Source: an uncultured Pelagibacteraceae bacterium (GTDB taxonomy: Bacteria; Pseudomonadota; Alphaproteobacteria; Pelagibacterales; Pelagibacteraceae). Taken from it: a stretch of DNA of 57,714 nucleotides. The stretch covers positions 1 to 57,714 of the forward strand of contig CACDSX010000006.1 in assembly GCA_902555655.1 (NCBI GenBank). The letters run 5' to 3'. Position numbers and translations under genes: made by a program. Within the stretch, counting starts at the first letter, position 1, and each line of letters starts with the position of its first letter. Under the pieces are notes generated by a model. That model did not search any database and had not been told where the DNA came from. It saw only the letters and a list, made by a program, of their open reading frames with translations. Positions 38,435 through 46,772 of the stretch are shown here, piece by piece.

Positions 38435-38440
38435 TATAAT
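38435..38440 (+). promoter_or_regulatory. Candidate -10 element for the TPR gene
   Basis: A perfect TATAAT (38435-38440) lies 15 bases before the ATG at 38455, so a transcript would have a very short leader. No convincing -35 is present at 16 to 18 bases. Confidence 0.3.
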
Positions 38441-38454
38441 GTAATTTTTAAATT

Positions 38455-39000
38455 ATGGATAATGAAATTTTAATAAATATTAAAAAATCTCAAGAATTAT
38501 TAAAAAAAAAGGATTTTGATAAAGCAGAAAATATTCTTTTAAAAAATTTAAATATTTCAAATGATAGTTTTGAAACATTTTTTTTATTGGGTTCTATTTC
38601 TGGAATAAAAAAAGATTTAGATAAAGCTGAAGTTTATTTAGAAAAAGCAATATTGCTTAACTCTTCTCATATAAATTTACTTTTAAATTTAGCAATAATA
38701 AAAAAAAAATTAAAAAAAAAAAAAGAGTCAGTTGAAATTTTTAAAAAGATTATTGAATTAGATGAAAATAATTTAGAGGCTTTATGTGGACTCGCCCAAA
38801 TTTTTGAAGAAGATCAAAATTTATCTATGGCTGCAAATTATTTAAAAAAAGCATTAGAAATTAATTCAGATCATCACATTGCAAATCATAGTTATGGAAA
38901 ATTGTTACTTAAATTAAATCAACATATAGATGGTTTAAAATTAATTGAAAAAGTATCTGGTATAATTAGATTCAAAAAAAATAATTTAGAAATAATATAA
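38455..39000 (+). CDS. Tetratricopeptide-repeat protein
   Basis: The 181-residue soluble protein is built of about four to five TPR units (for example KAENILLKNL, KAEVYLEKAILLN, ESVEIFKKIIELDENN and AANYLKKALEIN). TPR proteins act as protein-protein adaptors. No catalytic domain is fused to it. It ends 3 bases before a 2-oxoglutarate oxygenase gene on the same strand, so the two are probably cotranscribed and perhaps partners. A specific role is not recognisable. Confidence 0.85.
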   Translation: MDNEILINIKKSQELLKKKDFDKAENILLKNLNISNDSFETFFLLGSISGIKKDLDKAEVYLEKAILLNSSHINLLLNLAIIKKKLKKKKESVEIFKKIIELDENNLEALCGLAQIFEEDQNLSMAANYLKKALEINSDHHIANHSYGKLLLKLNQHIDGLKLIEKVSGIIRFKKNNLEII

Positions 39001-39003
39001 TTT

Positions 39004-39603
39004 ATGAAAAGATTAAAAATAGAAAATGATCAAATAAATTTTATTGGATCTTGGAAACTTGAAAACGATGAAATTTCAAAAAATATTATTAATTTTTTTG
39101 AAAAAAACATTGACCTTCAAAAAGATGGGTCAACTGGAGATGGAAAAAATTCGAATATAAAAAAAACCACTGATATTAATATTCATCCTAAAGATTTAAA
39201 AAATCAAAAATTTTTAGATATAAAAAAATATATTGATGAATTACACAAATGTTATCTTGATTACCAAAATCAATGGCCTTTTTTAAAAGATAAAATAAAT
39301 ACTGTTGATATTCCAACATTTAATATTCAAAAATATAATCCAGGTGATCACTTTTCACATGTTCACACAGAAAGATCGTCATTAAATAGCTTACATAGAG
39401 TTTTTGCTTGGATGACTTATTTAAATGATGTTGAAGATGGTGGGAACACTTATTTTACTCACTATGATTTAAATATAAAACCTGAAATTGGTAAAACTTT
39501 AATCTGGCCAGCTGAATGGACTCATGCTCATTGTGGGGAAGTTTTAAATAGTGGTGTTAAATATATAATTACTGGTTGGATGCATTTTCCAACAAATAAA
39601 TAA
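39004..39603 (+). CDS. 2-oxoglutarate/Fe(II)-dependent oxygenase (prolyl-4-hydroxylase-like)
   Basis: The 199-residue protein fits the double-stranded beta-helix 2OG-Fe(II) family. The metal site would be His121 and Glu123 (HVHTE) with His176 (in THAHCGE). Lys186 (SGVKYIITGW) is at the 2-oxoglutarate carboxylate position. The surrounding pattern (FNIQKYNPGDHF, VFAWMTYLNDVEDGGNTYF) is typical of the P4Hc-like and phage-type oxygenases. The substrate may be a protein or a small molecule. It is in a unit with the TPR gene upstream and a 75-residue protein gene downstream (start 2 bases after the stop). The use of Glu instead of Asp as second ligand is less usual. Confidence 0.82.
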   Translation: MKRLKIENDQINFIGSWKLENDEISKNIINFFEKNIDLQKDGSTGDGKNSNIKKTTDINIHPKDLKNQKFLDIKKYIDELHKCYLDYQNQWPFLKDKINTVDIPTFNIQKYNPGDHFSHVHTERSSLNSLHRVFAWMTYLNDVEDGGNTYFTHYDLNIKPEIGKTLIWPAEWTHAHCGEVLNSGVKYIITGWMHFPTNK

Positions 39604-39604
39604 A

Positions 39605-39832
39605 ATGAACAAAGAAAATTCTGTAAAACTTTGGAAAATTATTCAAGAAACTGGTGATTATTTACTTGGACAATTGCCTGACCATCCAAACCATCCTAAA
39701 GGTAGAAATCCTTATGCTCATGTTGCGTTATGTGTAAAAGAAAAGTTCAATGCTAGTTATAAAGATATACAAGATGAAAAGTTGGAAGATGTTATAAAAT
39801 TTATTGATTTTTTAAAAAAAAACCCAAATTAA
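39605..39832 (+). CDS. Conserved-looking 75-residue protein, function unknown
   Basis: A compact soluble protein of 75 residues beginning one base after the oxygenase stop codon. The central part (LPDHPNHPKGRNPYAHVALC) is rich in His, Pro and Asn, and the C-terminal half is amphipathic. The composition is less lysine-biased than neighbouring frames, which suggests real selection. No family is recognised. The position suggests a role together with the oxygenase and TPR genes. Confidence 0.65.
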   Translation: MNKENSVKLWKIIQETGDYLLGQLPDHPNHPKGRNPYAHVALCVKEKFNASYKDIQDEKLEDVIKFIDFLKKNPN

Positions 39833-39835
39833 CAT

Positions 39836-40951
39836 TTATTGTCTGGGAAAATAATCTTTTAATTCCCCTTCTCTGTAAACATCAGCGGTACAACAATGTA
39901 ACCCCCCACCAAAAGCATATGCGTCTCTTAACTCAACTGGTATAACTTCCATGCCAAGTTTATCAAGTTGATCTGCTTGAAATTTTTCACTTTTTTCAAC
40001 ACAAACAGTTTTAGGATCTAAAACTAAAACATTCATAGAAAGCCAAACAGATGAATAACACAATGCTGGTGGTTCATTGTGTGCAGGTTGGGCAGCATCA
40101 ATTATTTTCCATCCATTATTCTCAAATAACTTTCTTTGTTCTTTTGGAAGTCTTCTTTGTGGATTGTTAATTATCAAGCCTTCTTTAATTGGAGTGAAAG
40201 TAGCATCAATATGAATTGGATAAGGATCACCTGGAAAATTTACAGCATGAATTCTATGATTTGTATAGTGTCTTTTAAGCCAATCAATACCTTTCAAATT
40301 CGTTGTAAAACCATGTTGAACAACTAAGTCTTTACCAAATCTTAAAACATCAGCAGCATCAAATAGTGGTTCTTCCTCTGTTGTTACAAAAAATTTATCT
40401 TCTGTCCATTGAAGTCTTTTTTGAATGCCAATTTTATCTGATAAATAATCTTTTCTATAATCAGCATCCGTCAATCTTGGTTTGGGAGCAGACTCATGTC
40501 TCATATTTGGATCTAAATTATAATAATCTTTTAAAAGTGGTCTATAACAAAGATACTCAAACCATCTGCATCTATAGCTCATTGTAGCCTCTAAAATTTC
40601 GTTACCAACAGTTAATAAAACATCTCTTGGGGGCATACAGCCAAACATAGTTTCTGACTCCCAATCTGGAGTAGATGTTTTTTGGTTAAAATTTATAGGT
40701 GATGGTCTATCTACTTTAATTCCTCGTTTAATTAACATATTAGAAAAATCGTCTAATAATTGATTGGCTTTATCTACCGTATCTTTAATTCTCGGACCAA
40801 ACTGTCCTCGCATATCTGAGTCTTCTGGGACTTTCGCATCTAATGCCGGTTCTGGAGCAGGTATACAAGTTCCATCTGCTCTTCCAACTATTACATGCTT
40901 GAGTGGGTCCCATTCATTCCAACTATTTACAATTGCATTATTTTTTTTCAT
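39836..40951 (-). CDS. Glycine amidinotransferase-like enzyme
   Basis: The 371-residue protein matches L-arginine:glycine amidinotransferase (AGAT) across its length: WNEWDPLKHVIVG, PDWES, PRDVLLTVGNEILEA, FEYLCYRPLL, SSVWLSMNVLVLD and others. The catalytic Asp198 (FDAADV), His247 (PIHIDATF) and Cys353 (GGGLHCC) sit at the same spacing as in human AGAT, whose Asp254-His303 distance is also 49. An Ile replaces the Met before the catalytic His. AGAT moves an amidino group between arginine and glycine; the substrate of this homologue is not certain. I start at ATG 40951, one base after the creatinase stop, since 20 upstream codons belong to the creatinase 3' end. Confidence 0.85.
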   Translation of the reverse strand: MKKNNAIVNSWNEWDPLKHVIVGRADGTCIPAPEPALDAKVPEDSDMRGQFGPRIKDTVDKANQLLDDFSNMLIKRGIKVDRPSPINFNQKTSTPDWESETMFGCMPPRDVLLTVGNEILEATMSYRCRWFEYLCYRPLLKDYYNLDPNMRHESAPKPRLTDADYRKDYLSDKIGIQKRLQWTEDKFFVTTEEEPLFDAADVLRFGKDLVVQHGFTTNLKGIDWLKRHYTNHRIHAVNFPGDPYPIHIDATFTPIKEGLIINNPQRRLPKEQRKLFENNGWKIIDAAQPAHNEPPALCYSSVWLSMNVLVLDPKTVCVEKSEKFQADQLDKLGMEVIPVELRDAYAFGGGLHCCTADVYREGELKDYFPRQ

Positions 40952-40952
40952 T

Positions 40953-42170
40953 TTAAATTTTAATAATATTGTGTTCAGGACCAAATGGAAACTTTGTAAT
41001 ATTTTGAGCACTATCTTTGCCGATTACCATGATATCATGTTCACGATAACCACCAGCACCATCTTTCCCTTCTGGAATTAAAATCATTGGTTCCATTGAT
41101 ATGACCATATTTTCTTCTAAAATAGTATCAATATCCTCTCTTAACTCTAAACCTGATTCTCTTCCATAGAAATGTGACAGCATTCCAAAAGAATGTCCAT
41201 AACCAAAAGTTCTATATTGTAAATAACCAAGTTCAGCAAATAATTCATTCAGTTCAATACAAATATCTGAGCATTTAACGCCTGGTTTGATAAGTTCTAA
41301 TCCTCTTTTGTGTACTTTTACATTTGCTTCCCAAGCTTTAAGAGAAGCATCATCGATTTGATCTAAAAAAAGAGTTCTCTCTAAAGCGGTGTAATAACCT
41401 GATATCATAGGAAAAGTATTTAAAGATAAAATATCTCCGCGAACTAATTTTCGATTTGTTTTAGGATTATGTGCACCATCAGTATTTATACCTGACTGAA
41501 ACCACACCCATGTATCCATGTATTCTGCATTAGGGTAAGTCTCTGCAATTTCTCTTTCCATCTTATCTCTACCAGATATTGCAATTTCTAATTCTGAATT
41601 CCCTTCCTTAATATTTTTGACAATCTCTTCTCCACCAATATCAGCAATTCTTGTTCCCTCTTTTATAATCTTTATTTCCTCCTCTGATTTAATCATTCGT
41701 AATTTCATTAATTCTTTTGAAATATCTTTAAAAACTGAAAAAGAAAAAATTGAACCAATCTTGTCTCTTACATCTAACGTAACATGATCATGTTCAATAC
41801 CAATATTCTTTGGAGGATCATCTCTTCCTATAATTGAAACTATTGCCTTTAAAAAATTATCTCTTTTCCAATCCGTATAAATAATATTATCGCAATGTGA
41901 TCTACGCCACGGTTGGCTTGCATCAATATTGGCAGAAATAGTTGAAATCTTCTTATCTGTTATAACACATCCATAAGGACGACCAAAAGAGCAGTAAATA
42001 AAACCAGTGTAATAAGCTATATTGTGCATAGAAGTCAAAATAATCATATCAAGATTATTTTTATCCATTACATCTCGTAATTTATCTACCCTGTGTTTGT
42101 ACTCATTTTCAGAAAAAGGAAGTTTTACTTTGTTTCCATTCTTTAATGTAAAAAAATCAGGTCTTTCCAT
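40953..42170 (-). CDS. Creatinase (creatine amidinohydrolase)
   Basis: The 405-residue protein is an M24-fold enzyme and resembles Pseudomonas creatinase throughout (SFGRPYG, SANIDASQPWRR, TDWKRDNF, MDTWVWFQSGINTDGAHNP, TFGYGHSFG). Known active residues of the Pseudomonas enzyme, His232, Glu262 and Glu358, correspond here to His234, Glu264 and Glu360. Creatinase splits creatine into sarcosine and urea. Metallopeptidase metal ligands of true M24 peptidases are not retained in this family. It sits between a DMT transporter gene (12 bases upstream) and the amidinotransferase (1 base downstream), as one operon. Confidence 0.9.
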   Translation of the reverse strand: MERPDFFTLKNGNKVKLPFSENEYKHRVDKLRDVMDKNNLDMIILTSMHNIAYYTGFIYCSFGRPYGCVITDKKISTISANIDASQPWRRSHCDNIIYTDWKRDNFLKAIVSIIGRDDPPKNIGIEHDHVTLDVRDKIGSIFSFSVFKDISKELMKLRMIKSEEEIKIIKEGTRIADIGGEEIVKNIKEGNSELEIAISGRDKMEREIAETYPNAEYMDTWVWFQSGINTDGAHNPKTNRKLVRGDILSLNTFPMISGYYTALERTLFLDQIDDASLKAWEANVKVHKRGLELIKPGVKCSDICIELNELFAELGYLQYRTFGYGHSFGMLSHFYGRESGLELREDIDTILEENMVISMEPMILIPEGKDGAGGYREHDIMVIGKDSAQNITKFPFGPEHNIIKI

Positions 42171-42182
42171 AAATTTAAGAAT

Positions 42183-43088
42183 CTAATTCAAAGCAATGTA
42201 TCTTTTATTCCACCTCATGATGAGACTATAGTAAATTAGTGAGACAAAAAGAAAAAAGCCTCCTATTATAGTATTGGTTGTTGGTATTTCATTAATACCA
42301 AATAATGGTAGCCATACCCAAAAAATTCCACCAATTACTTCTGTTAAAGACAATAAGGTAAGTTCTGCTGCCGGAATTGCCTTAGAACCTATGGAATATA
42401 AAATTAAACCAAGACAAACTAAAGTTCCATGTAAAGAAAACATTGAGCTGTTGTAGCTTGTTGCGAAAAAAGGTTGATCTTTTATTAAGATCATTATCGT
42501 TGCAAAAACAAAACAAAATAACCCTGCTATTGCGACGGTAGTAAACTTAGGAGTTTCTTTTCTCCATCTAAGTGTAACGGAGAATATTGAAAATCCTATA
42601 GAAGAAGTAATACCAAAAATAAAACCAACAAGAGAATTTTTTTCTGTATTGCCCAACGCCATAATTATTATTCCAACAGTTGCAATCAAAATTGAAATCC
42701 AAACATTTAATGAAATTCTTTCTTTTAAAAATAAGAAAGCCATTAAAGCAGTAAAAAAAGGCATTGCTGCTAAACATAGGAGAGTAATTGCTGCGCTTGT
42801 ATTTGTTATTGAGTAGATAAATGAAATCATTGCGATGCCTAAACCTACTCCACCTAACAGACCAGATTTACCAATTTTTTTATAATTTTTATAAAAATTT
42901 ATTCCCTCTTCAAAATACAAATATAAATTTAAAATGATAAAGATTGTTAAACCTCTTCCAAATATATACTGCCAGGGAACTAGATGGGGATCATTCATGT
43001 ATCTTACTACTAAAGGACCGAAAGACCACATTAGACCAGCGAACAGTACAAGTGGAACTGCTATTTTTTCATTTTTAAGTTCAATCAT
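42183..43088 (-). CDS. EamA/DMT-family transporter in the creatinase operon
   Basis: A 301-residue inner-membrane protein with about ten helices in two EamA repeats, for example the end of the first repeat (TNTSAAITLLCLAAMPFFTALMAFLFLKERI) and the second (AIPAAELTLLSLTEVIGGIFWVWL). It is the first gene of the run with creatinase and the amidinotransferase, separated by 12 bases. By position it may import or export a guanidino compound, creatine or a breakdown product. The substrate is unproven. Confidence 0.88.
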   Translation of the reverse strand: MIELKNEKIAVPLVLFAGLMWSFGPLVVRYMNDPHLVPWQYIFGRGLTIFIILNLYLYFEEGINFYKNYKKIGKSGLLGGVGLGIAMISFIYSITNTSAAITLLCLAAMPFFTALMAFLFLKERISLNVWISILIATVGIIIMALGNTEKNSLVGFIFGITSSIGFSIFSVTLRWRKETPKFTTVAIAGLFCFVFATIMILIKDQPFFATSYNSSMFSLHGTLVCLGLILYSIGSKAIPAAELTLLSLTEVIGGIFWVWLPLFGINEIPTTNTIIGGFFLFVSLIYYSLIMRWNKRYIALN

Positions 43089-43139
43089 AAATGAATATTT
43101 AATTCTTAAAAGTTAGAACTACAACAAAAATGAGATAAC

Positions 43140-44396
43140 TTAAAATAAAATTTTATTTGGATGATTGGGGAAAAAACAATCTATAGTCTCCCCTCTCTTA
43201 AATTTAGATTTTCCAGATGGAAACATTGCCCAAACATTTGATTTTACAAAAGATTTAATTCTGAAAGACTCTTGCCCTTTTAAAACCTTTATCACGAATT
43301 TACCATTTTTGGTTGTATAAATTTTGCTTTTAATAAAACGGGTAAAATTTACTTTTTTTATAAATTCTTTTTTTAAAATTGCTTTAATAGCTTTTTCTTT
43401 TTTCATTCCTAATAAATTCTCTAAATAAGGATACACAAAAAATCTAAAACAAGCTGCTGATGAAATTGGGTTTCCAGGAAGACCAAAAATTGCTTTTTGC
43501 TTACCTCTAATTTTTGCAAATAAAATTGGTTTTCCTGGTCTTATGGCTACACTCTTAAAATAATTGGATAATTTAAATTTTTTAATAATTTTAGGAATAT
43601 AATCAAACTTTCCTGCTGAAACTGCACCAGAGGTTATAATAATATCAATTTTTGAATTAAATATTTCTTTTATTTTTTTTTCAAGATATTTTTCGTCTTT
43701 GTCTCTTAAAATTCCTCCATAAAAAAAATTGAAAAAAAAATTTCTATCAATTGATTTTATATAGTGACTATTTGAGTTTCTTACTTTCCAATTGGGAATC
43801 TTCCCTTGGTCAGATATTTCATTACCTGAAGAAAAAAATAAAACATTTGGTATTTTTTTAACTTTTAACTCATTAATGCCTAATGTTTTTAAAGCTAAAA
43901 TATGATTAGACTGTAAAATTGTTCCTTTTTCAATTAACAAATCTTTTTTTTTATAATCTGATCCTTTAAATCTAACATGTTGATATTTGTTAATTTTTTT
44001 ATCAATTAGAATATATTTAGGACTTTTTTTATTTGGATAAAAAACTATTTGTTCTATTGGTATTATAGTATCAAATCCCTTTGGAATTAATCCACCTGTC
44101 ATGATTTCGAAGGTTTGGAATTTCTTAATTTTTTTATTTTTTGGTTTACTTCCAGCAGCGATTGTTCCTAATATTTTAAACAATCTACTATTTTTTTTAC
44201 TCAAATTTTTTGTTTCACTAGAATTAATTACAAAACCATCAAATGCAGCGTTATCTTCAGGAGGATTATTGACTTTACTTTTAATTGTGTTGGCTGTTAT
44301 TCTATTTAAACAGTTATTTGTTTTAACAAATTCATTCTCAATTAAGATTTTTGATTTTTTTAATATTTCAATAGATTTTTTATAGCTTATCATCAT
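43140..44396 (-). CDS. moeA: Molybdopterin molybdenumtransferase
   Basis: MoeA inserts molybdate into adenylylated molybdopterin, finishing the molybdenum cofactor. The 418-residue protein has domains of the MoeA family: PPEDNAAFDGFVI and the GTIAAGSKP segment, IMTGGLIPKGFDTIIPIEQ, and the MogA-like core with VLFFSSGNEI, IIITSGAVSAGKFDYIPK and FGLPGNPISSAACF. It is followed on the same strand by the DMT-creatinase-amidinotransferase genes and overlaps mobA by 17 bases. It serves the formate dehydrogenase coded nearby. Confidence 0.95.
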   Translation of the reverse strand: MMISYKKSIEILKKSKILIENEFVKTNNCLNRITANTIKSKVNNPPEDNAAFDGFVINSSETKNLSKKNSRLFKILGTIAAGSKPKNKKIKKFQTFEIMTGGLIPKGFDTIIPIEQIVFYPNKKSPKYILIDKKINKYQHVRFKGSDYKKKDLLIEKGTILQSNHILALKTLGINELKVKKIPNVLFFSSGNEISDQGKIPNWKVRNSNSHYIKSIDRNFFFNFFYGGILRDKDEKYLEKKIKEIFNSKIDIIITSGAVSAGKFDYIPKIIKKFKLSNYFKSVAIRPGKPILFAKIRGKQKAIFGLPGNPISSAACFRFFVYPYLENLLGMKKEKAIKAILKKEFIKKVNFTRFIKSKIYTTKNGKFVIKVLKGQESFRIKSFVKSNVWAMFPSGKSKFKRGETIDCFFPNHPNKILF

Positions 44397-44994
44397 TCAT
44401 CATTTTAATTGCCTTTTTTAAATCTTCTTCAGTATTAATGTTAAAGAATGGGTCAGGTTTTTTATAGTCAATATTCACTATTTTTACACCAATTGAATCT
44501 GCCCAAATTTCAACTTTTCTCTCACCTTTTAATAAATCGACTTCTAATTTTTCCATTAAATCTAACGACCAAAGACCAAAAATATTATGTCTCGTATTTT
44601 GGTTTTTAATAAAAAAAAGTTTACTTTCATTAATATTTATTTTTTCGTAAAAAAATTTTAGTTCTTTTTTGGTAAAAAAAGGTGTGTCAGTAGGAAATGT
44701 TGAAATCCATTTATACTTTTTATTTTTTTTTTTAATCCATTGCATCGCTGTCAAGACACCTCCCAGAGGTCCTAAACCCATTTGAAAATCTCTTGTACTA
44801 GAAATTTTTTTTGACTGCATAAATTTTATTGGTTGATTTACAACTATGAGGGTTTCATTAAACTCATCCACTATTTCATTGAGTATATAGTCTATCAATA
44901 ATTTACCTTGAAATTTTACTTGAGATTTATCTTGGCCAAATCTCTGTGACTTACCGCCTGCTAGCACAACTCCTAAAATATTGTTAAGATCCAT
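44380..44994 (-). CDS. mobA: Molybdenum cofactor guanylyltransferase
   Basis: MobA transfers GMP to molybdopterin to make the bis-MGD form required by formate dehydrogenases. The 204-residue protein opens with the GTP-binding signature VVLAGGKSQRFGQDKS and has FPTDTPFF as the nucleotide/metal contact. GLGPLGGVLTAMQWI is also typical. The start codon is 44994. It is divergent from the NifU-like gene across 43 bases and overlaps moeA at the 3' end. Confidence 0.94.
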   Translation of the reverse strand: MDLNNILGVVLAGGKSQRFGQDKSQVKFQGKLLIDYILNEIVDEFNETLIVVNQPIKFMQSKKISSTRDFQMGLGPLGGVLTAMQWIKKKNKKYKWISTFPTDTPFFTKKELKFFYEKININESKLFFIKNQNTRHNIFGLWSLDLMEKLEVDLLKGERKVEIWADSIGVKIVNIDYKKPDPFFNINTEEDLKKAIKMMNDDKL

Positions 44995-45037
44995 ATATTA
45001 AAATATAAAACATTAAAATTTGATTTAAAGAATTAAT

Positions 45038-45439
45038 ATGGATTTAAGAATTTTAGAAATTGCTTCTAATACTGAAAATAATAAAGTTATTGATAATTTT
45101 ACACACAAGTCAAAAAATAAAAATCCAATTTGTGGAGATGAAATGGAAATAAGTTTAATTGTAGAAGATGACAAAGTCATAGACATGGGCTATCAATGTA
45201 AATCGTGTGTTTATTGTCAGGCATCTGTAAGTTTACTTTCACAAAAAATTAAAAATAAAAAATTAAATGAAATTAAAGATTTTATTAATTCTTGTGAAAA
45301 TATTTTTGAAAATACTAAAATAGTTTTAGAGAGAAACTGGAAAGATTTTATAGAATTATTGAACAAAAAAAATGCACCTAGAAAAGAATGCTTGCTTCTT
45401 CCATTAAGAACTGTTTTAAAAGCCTTAAAAATATCATGA
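45038..45439 (+). CDS. NifU/IscU-like iron-sulfur scaffold protein in the formate dehydrogenase locus
   Basis: The 133-residue protein matches the N-terminal NifU/IscU fold: Cys32 with Asp34 (NPICGDEME), Cys54 in YQCKSC, and Cys118 in RKECLLLP. Extra cysteines make a CxxCxxC triplet (54, 57, 60), which is unusual for IscU. A separate housekeeping scaffold is expected elsewhere in the genome, so this one may be dedicated to the Fe-S-rich formate dehydrogenase. It ends with TGA overlapping the ATG of the HPP gene (ATGA). Confidence 0.8.
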   Translation: MDLRILEIASNTENNKVIDNFTHKSKNKNPICGDEMEISLIVEDDKVIDMGYQCKSCVYCQASVSLLSQKIKNKKLNEIKDFINSCENIFENTKIVLERNWKDFIELLNKKNAPRKECLLLPLRTVLKALKIS

Positions 45440-45912
45440 TTAAAATAAACAAAGAAATTTTCAAAAAAGCTTTGCTTGCTGGAATTTTCTCGGCATTTAC
45501 GATTGGTGTACTTACTGTTTTAACTTATAAAAGTGCCTTGGGTTTATTCATAGCTGGATCGTTTGGATCCTCAATGGTTTTATTATTTGGTTTTCCAGAG
45601 AGTCCTTTTGCTCAACCAAAAAATGTTTTTTTTGGTCATTTAGTTACAGCACTTGTAGGTGTATTTTTTGTAGTTTTTGTACCATTACCAATGTTTGTCA
45701 ACATAGCATTAGCAGTTGGTGTTGGAATTTTTTTTATGATATTATTAAATATTGTGCATCCTCCTGCAGGTGGAAATCCAATAATGGTGATAATTGGAAG
45801 TGTCTCTTATGATTATTTATTAAGTCCAATTATATTTGGATGTATTATCATTATATCGTTAGCTATTTTAATTAATAAATTTTTACTTAAAAAGAATTAT
45901 CCGTTAAAATGA
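45436..45912 (+). CDS. HPP-family membrane protein
   Basis: The 158-residue protein has four hydrophobic helices and the family hallmark HPP in NIVHPPAGGNP, followed by a helix of small residues. Some HPP proteins are suggested to move nitrite or formate-like anions, and the formate dehydrogenase setting makes a one-carbon anion a reasonable guess. I start at ATG 45436, which overlaps the previous stop by ATGA; an upstream frame to 45388 adds 16 residues from the other gene. fdhD starts 5 bases after its stop. Confidence 0.8.
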   Translation: MIKINKEIFKKALLAGIFSAFTIGVLTVLTYKSALGLFIAGSFGSSMVLLFGFPESPFAQPKNVFFGHLVTALVGVFFVVFVPLPMFVNIALAVGVGIFFMILLNIVHPPAGGNPIMVIIGSVSYDYLLSPIIFGCIIIISLAILINKFLLKKNYPLK

Positions 45913-45916
45913 TTGG

Positions 45917-46756
45917 ATGAATTTTAAGTATAAGGTAATCAAATTTAAAAAAAATAAATTTGAAAAAATTGATGATCTAGTTTCAATAGAAGAACCTTTA
46001 GAAATCTCAATAAAATATAAAGTTCAAAACGAATGGGTGACTAGCAGCCTTTCAATAACAATGAGGACTCCAGGTCATGATGAGGATCTGGTAAGGGGTT
46101 TTTTATTTAATGAACAAATAATTAAAAATTTAGATGAAATAGAAAATATAGAAAGTGTTGGTGAAAAAGTTGGACAATATAAAATTCAGAACAAAATATT
46201 AATTACTCTTAATAATTCTAAAAATATAAATATTTCTAAAATAAAAAGAGATTTCTTAACAAATTCATCATGTGGAGTATGTGGAAAATCATCACTTGAT
46301 GCTTTGGAAATAATCAAAAAAGAAAAAACTTTTAAAGATGAGCCTAAATTAACAAAAGAAATTATAATTAAATCACCTTCAGTATTAAGGCAAAATCAAT
46401 CTGAGTTTTCAAAAACAGGTGGAATTCATGCAAGTGGATTATTTTCAGTTGATGGAAAATTAATATCCCTTAGAGAAGATGTTGGCAGACATAATGCTCT
46501 AGATAAAATGATTGGTAGTGCTTTAAATAAGAACCAAATTGAACCCAAAAACCAATTTATAACATGCTCTGGTCGACTAAATTTTGAACTTGTTCAAAAA
46601 GTTTTAATGACCAATATTGGCTTAATGATTGGCGTAGGTGCGCCAACTAGTCTAGCAATTGATCTAGCGAATAGGTTTGACATGACCTTGATAGGTTTCG
46701 TAAAAGAGGATAGTTTTAACATTTACACAAATAACCAAAAGGTTGTTGTAAATTAA
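45917..46756 (+). CDS. fdhD: Sulfur carrier protein FdhD
   Basis: FdhD transfers sulfur from a cysteine desulfurase to the molybdenum cofactor of formate dehydrogenase, which is required for activity. The 279-residue protein has the CxxC-type motif in SSCGVCGKSS and the conserved GGIHASGLF and REDVGRHNALDKMIG segments. SRLNFE-like SGRLNFELV is also seen. Standard length. It is 17 bases before the formate dehydrogenase beta gene. Confidence 0.95.
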   Translation: MNFKYKVIKFKKNKFEKIDDLVSIEEPLEISIKYKVQNEWVTSSLSITMRTPGHDEDLVRGFLFNEQIIKNLDEIENIESVGEKVGQYKIQNKILITLNNSKNINISKIKRDFLTNSSCGVCGKSSLDALEIIKKEKTFKDEPKLTKEIIIKSPSVLRQNQSEFSKTGGIHASGLFSVDGKLISLREDVGRHNALDKMIGSALNKNQIEPKNQFITCSGRLNFELVQKVLMTNIGLMIGVGAPTSLAIDLANRFDMTLIGFVKEDSFNIYTNNQKVVVN

Positions 46757-46772
46757 TATTGCGGAGATACGA

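Noticed and set aside
40136-40587. Plus-strand frames within the amidinotransferase gene
   Set aside because: They are antisense of a strongly conserved enzyme and lack any domain pattern.
45388-45435. N-terminal extension of the HPP protein
   Set aside because: These 16 codons lie in another frame of the NifU-like gene; the ATGA overlap at 45436 is the natural start.
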